64,000 nt of DNA from Branchiostoma floridae (Eukaryota; Chordata; Leptocardii; Amphioxiformes; Branchiostomatidae), in NCBI RefSeq assembly GCF_000003815.2, contig NC_049990.1:6696032-6760031 (forward strand), written 5' to 3'. A model generated the notes under the pieces. The model did not search any database and was not told where the DNA came from. It saw nothing but the letters and a program-made list of their open reading frames with translations. Shown here one piece after another: positions 45,621 to 57,600 of the stretch. The translations under genes and the position numbers were made by a program. Position 1 is the stretch's first letter; each line of letters begins with the position of its first letter.

Positions 45621-48600
45621 TCAGTCCATATCTGCAAAATGTACACTTCTAGACGATGCGCCTGCCAATGACGATGCACCTTTCATCGACGACGCGCCCG
45701 CCATTGGCTCATCAGTTTCCTCATCCCTGCACTTGGAGTTGAGGAGTTCTCTGCGGATCTCGGGTGTGATCTGCTCGTGGGTCTGGGCTCGAAGAAGGTC
45801 AATCATCGCTTCCTTCTGCTCGCTGGCCAGGTCCTCTTTGTAGCGCTGCACGAAGGTGAGGAGACACTGGTGCCACAGGACTGGCAGCTGTCTCTTATCA
45901 CTCACAAACCTGGAGGAACAGCACAGTTGTCGATACATGAAGATCACAGTATGATTTAGCATTAGTGTTGTCTTGTAATCTGTAAATCTTAAACTCATAA
46001 AGTTTGGTCTTACTTCGTGGTGACCTCTTCACTGCTAAAATTCATGATACCACAACTATGCATTGTACATGTACTACTTAAGGGGCCATTACACTGTTAA
46101 CAACCTTTGGCCAAATTTGTTTCCTCCCCAGAAGTTGATCTCTAAAATCGTGCAGTGATTAAGAGTCGTATTGCTGCCAAAAATGTTCTTTACAACTGTA
46201 TTAGCAATATCTCAAAAGGCTGGCAAACTGTGGTGCATATAACTCACCTTAGAAAGTGGAAGACCATGGCATCCACCACTCTGTAGGGAAGAGCGTACTT
46301 CTTGTCGAGTAGAACCCTCAGGAAGATGCTGTTAGCTCCGTTGTAGTCCATCTCCGCGATTTTCAGCATGGCGGCGCTTGAGTGGAGGACGGGGATGGAG
46401 GTCTTGGCGAGCACACTGCTGATGATGATGGCTTCTCGTAGCGTACACGTACCAGACTGGGGGTGGGGAAAACACCAGTCAGATGAATACTTTTTTTAAA
46501 CAAAAAGTGTCCATTCTAACATATGGCATATGGGATGTTGCCCATTTCCACTGGTAATGGTGTATTCATCAAGTCCATACTCTTTCTCATAAGTGCTGAG
46601 TGCTAAACAGAGAAAGCAGTATATACCATTTTAAAAGCTTAGGTAAGACTCTTTACAGAATCAAACCCACAACCTACCGCCTACAAGATGAGTACTATCC
46701 ACTAGACTTTTGCAACTTTACTACTTCCTTGTAACATCTTTTATATTTGCTAACAACAGATACTTTCATGACTGTCTTTCCTTCCTTCTTATACACAGGA
46801 AAATCTTTGAACTATATCATTGACCACTTTGAAGGAAAGATAGTTAGAATCATACTCACCTCACACAATGGCAGAAGAATACCCTTCATAAACGCTGCTG
46901 GTTTAAACAAAGCCTTTTTCAGCGCCTGAAACAAAAATCAAGTTAATGCCTTTTCAGCATTGTGATATTGAAACATCCACACTACAAACATGTAGCTTTT
47001 ACATGGATCTTACAGTGTAGCAGTCTGGCAGAAAAAGCATCCTTTTTGTACAAAAATAAACTGAACACCCCTTTGCTTTTACTAAGATAAATACATACAT
47101 CACTAATCATATACTTACCATATACAGGTGGAAGTTTAATCTCTTGAATTCCGTGATGTCATCACGTACTCTTGGTAGAAGGACAAGGTTGAAAAACCTG
47201 CAAAAACAAAAAAGGCAAAACAATATAACCTATATCATGTAATTAGCAAATATTATGTAGAACCAGTACTTATATAGTAAATATCAAAACATGGTAAGTA
47301 GAAAATCATGCTGTGTGATAGGCATATACTGCAACTGGAATAGCCAATGAGGAAGCAGGAAAAAGAATTCACCTTATTGGCCTAATCTTAGCCAATCAGG
47401 GAGACAACTGTTGATTTCATGGCCAATGGAAAAGCCTGTCAAAGCCGCCTTACCTTTGTGCCATCTTGACATTGAGGTTGGAGGTGAAGATGCGTGTGGC
47501 CTGGTACATGGCAGCAGCAGTCCATGTCTCAGGCTCAGTGATGTACAGAATCTAAGAAAGAATACAGTATTGTTAAAGCCCCTGTCAAACATTTAGGACC
47601 TTTCCACAACTTAATTCCTGATGACTCCCCAACCAAAGCTGGCACTGGGTTTGGAGTAGTCTGGAAGCCATCCTATTCTAGCTTCAGTTCACCCATGTGC
47701 ATGATCGCCTCCAAGCAGACTTTCCTTACTTGGATTTTTCAAAATATGTAAAAGAATACAAGGCAACCTCACCACCCAACTCTTAACCACAGACGACCTT
47801 ACTCACTACTAACTCCCAACCATGGTCTGGGTAAGGTTGGGAGGGCATGGTCGACTATGTGTAATGGGCTTTATGAAACACAATACCAAAACTTTGTCCC
47901 TACTAAACCTTTATCTCCAATCATATAATGATGATGATGATGATCTCCACTCATATAGCTCCCTTCAACACTGCTCACGACTAACTCACAAGTCACAACC
48001 ATGGTCTGAGGAAGGTCAGGACCAAAAGGTTTGGCAGGGTTTTGTGTTATGAAACACAGTTCCAAAGCTACGTATACAGCCCTACTAAACCTTCATCTCC
48101 AATTATGTGACAGCCTCTAAGTCTAACATCACACAGCTTAAAATTTCCTCACCTGTTCCCAGTTGGCCAGTGCAGGGATGATCTTGAAGGCCTTGGGGAG
48201 TTTCCCACTACGATAGCGGCACAGGATCTGTCGCACGTCCTTGTAAACTCTCACCACACGCTCGTCAAGGTCAGGCATGGGCAGGCTGCCATCTTAGACA
48301 ACAAGAAGATATACATAAGCTTTCTTCAAATTTTCTTATGAAGAAAGTACTAAAGGAGGAAAAAGGACATCTTGGCTGAGCCATACATATAAGATTCACT
48401 TGTACCCTATTCACATTACAAACATACAATACAGTCAATGAAATCAAACCTGTACTAGTGACCACTTCTACATGTCATAAGGATCACCTGACCATTATGG
48501 CCACCTCAGATCATTTTTCCAATTAAAGCAAGCAAGAATCCTGGTCTATAGTGGACTATCTACAGACCCCATCCTTCTCCTTCCACCGCATTTTACCTTT

Positions 48601-51600
48601 CCAAGTCATTTACACCTCTTTGGAGTCAGGAAAGTTGTGTTAAGAGCCATTCCCAATAACCTGGAATCCAGTCCTTCATGGCTTGGCCTATGTAGCTAGT
48701 GCAGGCTCTCTATGGAGCAGATGCCGCTGGGTAATCGTCTGCACCCAGTAGGATTTTCACCCGATGGGTTTTTGCCCAATGGGAGTCAAATTGGCCAGTA
48801 ACAAAGGAGTGGTGACACACAACTATCAACGGACCTTGGTACAGAAATCGTGAGCGCCATTCTGACAAACAGTGCTGTGAGAACCCTTTTAATTTGAAAC
48901 TCAGGAAAGTCATGTAGAGTGCCATTCCCAACGATACAACTTCTAGCTAGGGATGCAAGGGATCAAACCTTGTAGGGGGCAGAGTTTTGAAGAGCCCTTG
49001 TGGTGACCTTACCTGACCTCTGACTGGCCAGCTCTGTTTTCCTCTCCGTGATTTTCTCCATGATGATGTCGGCGAGCGTTCTGCGTACGGGCGGGTTCGC
49101 CGACATGAACAGCGCCAGTGCCTTCTCATCATCTTCATCAACCTCCTACATACACACAATATTCAAGACATCAAGTTTCATTGACATTGGTAAATCAAAA
49201 CATATTTGATTCTTACCTACCAAACCAAAGTGATTAGCGTATAAGTCACAGTTTTCTTGCGTTAGTACCGAAGAAAATAACCCAAAATACTAAATAATTC
49301 TAGGTCAGTCTACAAAGCTGCCTTAGTACACTTTTTAACAATATCAACAAATGCAGTACAACTTAATTACCTTCCTATGATATGAAGGTCAGGTGTTTGG
49401 TTGTGATAATATGGCAGAGTAACTGTGGATGTATCTGTGCATAACTTGCTACGCTACTGATGGATCATAATTCATATCTTTGTATACTTTTGCTTTCTGC
49501 TCTAAAATAAAGGAATTAAAATCTACAAGTGTGATTATACTCACCACTTCCTGATAGTCAAACTGTTCATCCTCCGCCCTCTCCTCTTCATCTTCCTCAT
49601 CCTCAGAGTCATCATCATCATCCCTGGAGGGTCCCCCGAGTGTCACCGTCTTCTGAGCCGCACCCTTCCTCCCCTTCCTCACCACCCCATGCTCCTCCTC
49701 CAGCTCCTCCTGCTGTCGTCTCGCCTGCTCAAGGATCTTCCTCGACAGGTTTTTGTCCACAAACTGGTGGGGAAGAAATATACAAAATGTACTGTAAATG
49801 TATTTAAGTTTGCGGGGATTTAATTTCGCGGTAGCGGGAAAAAGAACTTTTCGCGGTGGTTTTGAGTTTGCGGCGAAGCGGCCACTGCAAAAACTGTGAA
49901 CATTAAACCACCACGAAAGTATCTGCATTTACTGTGAGTGTGAATTTCTAAATCGTAAATGTTTGCAGTGGTTCTTGTAGTGACCTCTCCACTGTGAGTG
50001 TGAAATCGTAAACACGCATTTCCATTATATCACAACTAAAGTACAGAATTGTACAATAAATCTAACTGTGAACTTAACACACCACCAATCCTTTTACCTG
50101 CTATAACGTTACCTCAAAAATTTAATTCCCACAAAACAAAGAAATAAAAACATATTTCTGCTTCATACTGTTTACGTTAGGTCACATTTTTTATGCAAAG
50201 AGTGACACGTAACCAAACTCTGGAATCCAATATAACTTTGTAACGTTACTTAATGTATGAAATGTTGTTGTTGAAATGAATTTGATTTAGTACACAGTGC
50301 ACGGGGAGGTGGGGTTTACCCAAGAAAAATGTCGGAAAAACATCGGCGCGTGCATGTGGGAATATGATGGTTTTTCGTCGGAATTTACGGTGATCCGTCT
50401 TGCCCTTTGGATTTTCGTAGGAAAACCGTATTCCAATGTCGATTTTCCAATGATATAACGGCACTTATCCGATGGACTTTTAACTTCCGACATTAATCTG
50501 ATGGCCTTCCAACGACAGTTAATGGTTTCATGTCGGATTTTTTTTCCTACAGAGTTTCGATGCAGGTCACCTAGACAACAAGTTAACAAACGTGGCAGAT
50601 GGGATTTCCCCGCTTGGATGTGGCCATGGCAACGCCAATGAGTGACGAATAGCTTCTTTATTGGTTACCATGGCTACTGAATGATTGACATCCGTGATCG
50701 TCGTGATTTGTTTTGTTTTCTCAGCTGTGGCGTTAAGAATATGAATAATTTAAGAAAAAAGGTAACTTCAGACGATCACTTTGAACCCAGAAAATGTGGG
50801 TTTGACCCCTTGATGCGACATTATTTTTTAATGTTTTCCCGAAGGGCAAAACACATTGGTTTGACCAAGGAGTTTGTTTTGACTCCCTTTTTGTTGGGGT
50901 AGACAAACAAAACAAATTCTAGAGTCAGCCTGAAGACAAGCTGGACAGCTCCCTGAAAGGTATATAGGGTAGGCCCGAAGGCTTCCCCTAGCAGATTGGC
51001 GATCCAGGCAACCAAGCCAAGACAGAGCAAACATCACGCTTCAGATTAACTTCATCAGCGTGAATGACTGCTGTACATAGTACCCGTTTTTAATGGGGGT
51101 ATAACAAAATCAAAAAAGAAAGAAAACTAGACAAGAGAGACAAGACGTTTTTTCACTGTTTTCATTTTTTTTTTTACATCATTTCAAAGAACATACAAGA
51201 GAAGAAGGAAAGAAAAAGGGATGTGTCAAGCTACCCACAACAGGTTACTTGTCCGCCGAGCTCCCACCAACCCACTCCTGCCAACTTGACACATCCAAAT
51301 AAAAAAGACATACGAAACGTACAAGACAGACAGTTCATACCAGACTGATACGACTACAGGGGGGAAGCAGGGGATTAAAAGCGTAGTCGCAGTTTTCCCC
51401 CGTCGACCCTCGCCCACTGCACTGAGCACCACAGAGACATAAACGTTGTTTCGTTCAGACGTACAAAGTCAAGCTTTATTCTTGAGCGGAGGCACTCCTT
51501 GATGTATGGGACCATCTCGACATGAGTCGAAAAGGTCTTGTCAAAGAGTGCTTCACAACGTGAGGACCATATGCGTTTCCTCGCGACGGCCAGGGTGTAG

Positions 51601-54600
51601 GTGATAGCATCTATCTTGCATTTTTTCCATGAGGGTGGCAGGATGCCATAGATAACCATCTGTTTATCTATTCGGAAGTCTGACATGACCCACCTCCTGA
51701 GAAAACCCTCCACCCAAGTCGATGTTAGCAGCACTTCGCTGCAGTACCACATGGCGTGCTCTACAGTTTCGTGGCCTTTACAATTCTGCCTTGGACAAGT
51801 TCCCGAGCGAATGTAACCCCAGTTCGAACAGAGCAGGGCATTCGTTTTGAGGGCGTGGTGTGCAACCAGCCATGCAGTGTCCTTCAGTCTGTTCTCCAGG
51901 AGTGGGTGTTGAACAGATTGGAAGGTTAATGGCCAGGGAACAGAACGCTTGTTAAGACAGACGCTTGGAATGTGAGCATCCTTCTTTAGAAGGCTGTCGT
52001 AGAGAGACCGCGTAGTGCACCCGGGGTCCCACTTTTTAGAGGGGGATGCCTCTACGAGTTCAGATACCAGGGACTGTAGAGCTTTGTAGTGGGGAGGGGC
52101 ATTCGGGGAGTGGGGCATGTTATTGGACCATGTTGACGGGTCGAAACGTCTAATGAAAATACCGAGCCAGTACCTGGCGAGCTGCACCCAAGGTAAGTCT
52201 TCCTGGGACATGATGTCCGAGAAAGGCCGACTGTACAGACATTTTGCCTTCTTTGCTATGTCGATTAGGCCCCAGCCGCCCTTCTCAGGAGGAAGGTAGA
52301 TGGTATTTCGGCTGATCATCTCACGCTTTTTGTCCCAGAAAAAGGCGAACAGTGCGGTATTGATTTCCTTCATGACCGAATCAGGAGGGGTGAACACCGA
52401 CGCCAGGTACCACAGTTTGGCGGTGGCTAGAGAGTTTGCCACTGTCACTTTGCCTGTAAAGGAGAGGGATCTGGCTCCCCTTGTAAGGTTTCAACAAATT
52501 TGCGTTTACCTTCCTTCCAGTTGGTTAGGGGCATGTCAATGTTGCCAAAGACCCCACCAAGCAGACGGATGGACCCAGATGTCCATTTTATTTGTACAGG
52601 GGTGTCTGGTCTATTTCTCCATTTCCCCAGCCATAACCCCTCACATTTGTCTAGGTTCAACATTGAGCCTGAGCCTCTGTTGTACAGCCCGACAAGGTCA
52701 AACAGCCTGACGATAGAGTCGTCTGATGTCAGGAAGGCAGAGTTATCATCTGCATACAGAGACATTTTGGCTTCGTAGCCGCCTGGGAGTTTTACTCCAT
52801 GCACCTCAGAGTCTTTGCGGACTGTCGCCGCAAACGGCTCAAGAGAGATTGCATACAACAGTGGCGAAAGTGGGCATCCCTGCCGCACTCCCCTTGTTAG
52901 GGCGAAGGGAGACGACAGGGAGCCATTCACCAAAACGGAACTGGAGATGTCGTTGTAAAGTATTGAAACCCACTTCCGAAAGGAAGGTCCAAATCCCATT
53001 CGTGCGAGAGTCTGTTGTAGAAAGGAGATGTTGACACGGTCAAAGGCTTTTGCTTGATCAAGGGAGACAATAGCACATTCGATGTTATTGTTATTTGCGT
53101 AAACAACTATGTCTCGTGTGAGTCGGAGGTTGCACTGGATCGACCTTCCTGGTACACCACAGGTTTGGTCCGGGTGCAACACCGACGCTATTACAGACTG
53201 AAGGCGGTTATTAAGAACTTTAGTCAAAATTTTGTAGTCGGTGTTTAGGAGGGAGATTGGTCTCCTGTTCTTGGGGTCCAATTCGTCTCCCTTCTTTGGC
53301 AACAGTGTCAAAACTCCAAACTTCTGGCTGGAGGAAAGTTCTCCAGCATCAAGAGCTTCTTGAAACATCTTCAGGAGGTCGTCGGCAATCAGATGCCAGA
53401 AGGTCGTGTAGAACTCTTTGGGTAGACCATCACTGCCCGGGCATTTGTTATTTTGCATGCTGCGGACTGAGTTTAACATTTCGTCGGTTGAGAGAGGGGC
53501 CTCCAATGCTTGGGCCTCCTCTGGGGTCAATGTGTTTTCAAGGTTGTCACAAAGCTGGTCAGAGGCAACCGGGTCCACTGGTTCCTCAGCAAACAGCTCT
53601 GCGTAGAATTCGTAGAAAACCTTTGCGATTTCGTCATCCTCATGGACAACTTGTCCCATTGAGTCTCGTATGGCACAGATCCTTTTCTTCTTGCCGTTGG
53701 AAGCGGCCTGCTTTAGGAAGAAGGACGTGCACTTTTCCCCCTCCTCAAACTGTTTGATTCGGGACCTGACGATGGCGCCCTGAGCTTCAGAGGTTGCCAA
53801 CTCTGACAGTGCGTCTTTCGTGGCCTTATATTGTCTCAGGACATCAGGCGAGACCGCACCAGCATTAAGCTGGTTGGTCAGATCCCCTACAGTGTTGTTC
53901 AGTTGGTAACGAGCTTCTCTTTTGTCTTTGGCTATCTTACATGAGTGCTTAATTAACAAGGAGCGGGTTCGGTCTTTGACGTCATCCCACCAAGATCTCA
54001 GGGAAGGGTAACCCAACTTCAAAGTCTGCCAGTCCTTGTAGGACGCAGTGAAGTCCGACTGGACTTCTTTGTTCTTTAGGATGGAAACATTGCACTTCCA
54101 CATGGAAGACTTCTTTTTAGCTGTTGGAAGCACATCGATTCCCACACAATCGTGGTCTGTGAAGTATGCAGGCCGGAAAAAATGGCCAGAGACGGGCAGA
54201 TTGTTGGATGAGTAAAGTCTATCCAGTCAGCATGCTACAGCGTTATCAGGTTGACGCCACGTATATACGCGCCCATCCGGATTCAGCTGCCTCCACGAGT
54301 CGTGTAGGTTGTGACTAGCACAGAGGTTCTTTAGAATTTTCGAACCTCCAGAACTACGACTTGGATTCCCCCCTCTTTTATCTAGGCTGGGAGACTCAAT
54401 GCAGTTGAAATCCCCACAAAGGACCGTGGACTCAGAGTTGGATAAGAAATTGCCTAGACCACGGAAAAATGTGGATCGTTCAGCTGCATCATTCGGTGCG
54501 TATACGTTGCACACTCGAAGAGAGCGCGTGCCGTCAGCCAGGACTGCGGAAACTACGCGACCCTCATCATCGCAGAATTTCTTAGTTATTTTCAAGTCAA

Positions 54601-57600
54601 GGGATGGGGAAAGCAGGATGCCTACACCTCTAGAGTTGGGCGTACCAAGGCTCCATAGGGCCTGCCCTCCCCATTCCTTTTCCCACTTAGTAGTTTCATC
54701 CACATGTGTAATGTGACTCTCTTGCAGGCAAACAATATCAAATTTGTGTTGTCTGCAAAAGTCGTATACCTGTTTGCGTTTGTTGGGATTGCGCATCCCA
54801 CAAACGTTTAAGGTTGCTATAACCACCATCATTAACATAAAGAAGGCATTGAGCCTATGCATATTTTGGGGCATCATTATAGAGATTCTCCAGATGACGT
54901 GAACTCGTCGATGGCTAGCTCTCCTGATAAGGGAAGGTCGTAACCGGGACTATGAGGGCCCTTCGTTACTGTCGACGGCTCACTCTTTATTTTTGGGCTG
55001 ACTTCTTCGTCGGAAGGCGCAGGCCTTTTAGAGGTCTGCTGGTCGACTTCCATCGCGTCAGATGACGGGTCTCCAGTATGTGGGGCCTTCTTCTTGGCCA
55101 CCACATTTTTGACTGGTGTTTGAGGCTCTTCGACCTCGTTGTTCTGTTTGCGGCCATTTTTGGCCTTGCCCTTGCGCTTCTTGCGTTTCTTGTTGCGAGG
55201 ATGGGTTGTGTCTTGCTCCCCGTTTGGTTCAATGCGCTCCGCAGAGCTCGGAGATGGTTGGGTTGCTTCAAGAAGCAGCTCCCTTTCTAGCTCCCTTTCT
55301 TTCTCCGTCAGTTCGTCAGAGGAAGCAAATTCCTCGGCGGAATCATCTTCCCCGCTCTCCTCCGACCCGGAGTCGCTGGAGTCAGTCTCGTTTGTTTGCT
55401 CACTCTGACTCTTACCACTGGAGACAGTCTCGTTTACTTGAGACTGCTCACTCTGACCAGGGGTCTTAGCACTGGCCACGGTTGCCTCAGCAGCCGGACC
55501 GCTGGTCCACTTATTGTCAGGCAGCAGTTTGTTGGCATATGAAGTAGGGCACCGACGTGCGGTGTGTCCCTCCTTGCCGCACTGATTACAAACTACTTGA
55601 TTGCTGCATTCCGCAGAGGTATGCCCAATCAGTTGGCATTTGTTACAGAAGATGACAGTACATTGTGCTGCCTCGTGCCCTTCCTGGTAACATTTCAGAC
55701 ATGTTCTTTGTTGTCCGACGTACCGGAAAAAGGCTAACCGACCGTCTGCTAACCTCCAAGAGGACGGGATGTTTGCCCCTGGTTTGAGTATAACCTTGTA
55801 CTGCCTGTTCCCATTACGGACAGTAGGTCTGTCCCTGTAGGTGGTCATACGGGAAGCCAGGACCTGTCCATAACGGGATAGCCAGTACCGTACGTGATTG
55901 TCATCAAACTCGTCCGGTATACGGGTTGCTGTGACGACTGTCTCAGCACTTCCGTACACACGGACATCTAAGTACTGTAGTGCCGAGAGTTTACCCCCAT
56001 ACAACTTTCTATCGTGAAGCGTACGGAAGGTCAAATCAAAAGACGTAGCGTTCAGCGCTTGCACTGTCTGGAGACTGGATGTAGGTATCCCCACAGAGTC
56101 CAGGAGTGCCCAGGTCTCCTGCTCAGATAACTTGTCTTTCTGAGCGGTATACGTAACGCAAATTGAGTTGTCTCTCCTCATTTTGCCTAGTCCAAAATCA
56201 GTCTATTTCTCTGTGGAGTATATGGAAGGTTCCTTCTAGGGTCTCCAGAAACCCCTTTTAGAGCCCCGGAATGCCACCTATTCTAAAAATAGCGATTGAC
56301 CCAGAAAAACAGTGGCACCAGGCGGTGTGCTTGGACTGTACCAACCCCTTCACCCACTATGGCCGGGGGGCGAGGATACAGAAACAGCTCAAAACACCAC
56401 AAATTCGATTCGAAGCGAAACAAGACTATGTAGGAATGTTGGCACAAACCTGCTTTCCTTTCCTACAAATTAGGAAGAGTATCCCTTCACGGGCAAGGGA
56501 AATATCTACCGGCAAAGATTGCACGTGTCCACCTACCCTCGTCTAGCGGCACGAGGACGTAGGGGGGACCCGTACGCTCGACGTGGAGGGTGTCGGTGGC
56601 ACGAAAAACACCGTAACTCCTCCAAAAATCAACTTACAGAAGATCGAAAACCATCGAAATGATCCTGGTAAAACCAGCTAACCGACTGACTAAACCTCCG
56701 GCCTAGACTCTCACTCCAACCATACAAAAATGGCTGAAAAAGAGCTCTAGACCTGCAGCACGCGGCAGAAGCGTCTACACGACGCCACGCATGCGCCTTC
56801 ATTGCGCTGCCCCAGGTGACGTTGAACACATAATTCATGCAGAGAGTTGTCTATGCTCGCATACTTTAGAATGTGGTTTATAAAATGGCCACATTATGTA
56901 TTTTTCACAAAACTGTTCATAAAGAAACTGATTTAAGTGATTTTGCCAAGAACAATCGCGTATATTTCATGGTGCGTCAAACCCATTCACAAAACATGTT
57001 TATTATTAGAGGAATTCAATAAATAAAAACATTTAATAAATTATGTTAATGAGGTCCTGAAAACTCAAGGATGTACACACCACTTTTGTAATAAGTTGTC
57101 TACGCTTGCATACTTTGAATGTGGTTCTTAAAATAGCCATATCATAACCTTTTCACAAAACTGTACAAAAAGAAACTGATTTAAGTGATTTTGACAAGAA
57201 CAATTGCGTATATTTCATCGTGCGCCAAACCTGTTCACAAATCATGTTTATTATCAGAGCAATTCAATGAATACAAACCTTTTGATAAATTATGTTAATG
57301 AGGTCCAGTTAATGAGCATTTTCTATTGCTGAGCCGTCAACCCAGTTGCTTATCATAGATAGATGGACCAAAAAAATGAATACCACACTTTCTTGATTAA
57401 AGCACCTTTGTTTTGGAAATAAAAATGTTTTCTGACTGATCTGTTATGGACCTCCTACCTTCAACTACTATTGTACTATGTACATGTGCAACATATCTCT
57501 TGCGTATGCGGAAACCAGAATTTTTTTTTTTAACGTTACGTGTTCTAATTCTGCGGAAGATTGCAGGACGTATTTCGGAAGATGCAAAACGTCGGCAGAA

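Larger units (their letters stand above)
51060..56820 (-). mobile_element. Tx1-like (L1-group) non-LTR retrotransposon, nearly full length
   Basis: Two ORFs on the minus strand, in the same sense as BYSL: ORF1 with three CCHC knuckles (54877-56181) and ORF2 with APE endonuclease and reverse transcriptase (51375-54877). They overlap by TAATG. About 640 bp of CpG-rich 5' leader precedes ORF1, and a 3' region with an A-run on the minus strand (near 51160-51175) follows. The RT wording ([32 protein letters not shown]) and the CCHC ORF1 fit the Tx1 lineage. One in-frame stop and one frameshift disable ORF2. End points are approximate. Confidence 0.8.

Noticed and set aside
53054-55469. Plus-strand frames of 60-166 codons in the LINE region
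   Set aside because: They are antisense shadows of the LINE ORF1 and ORF2 coding strand.
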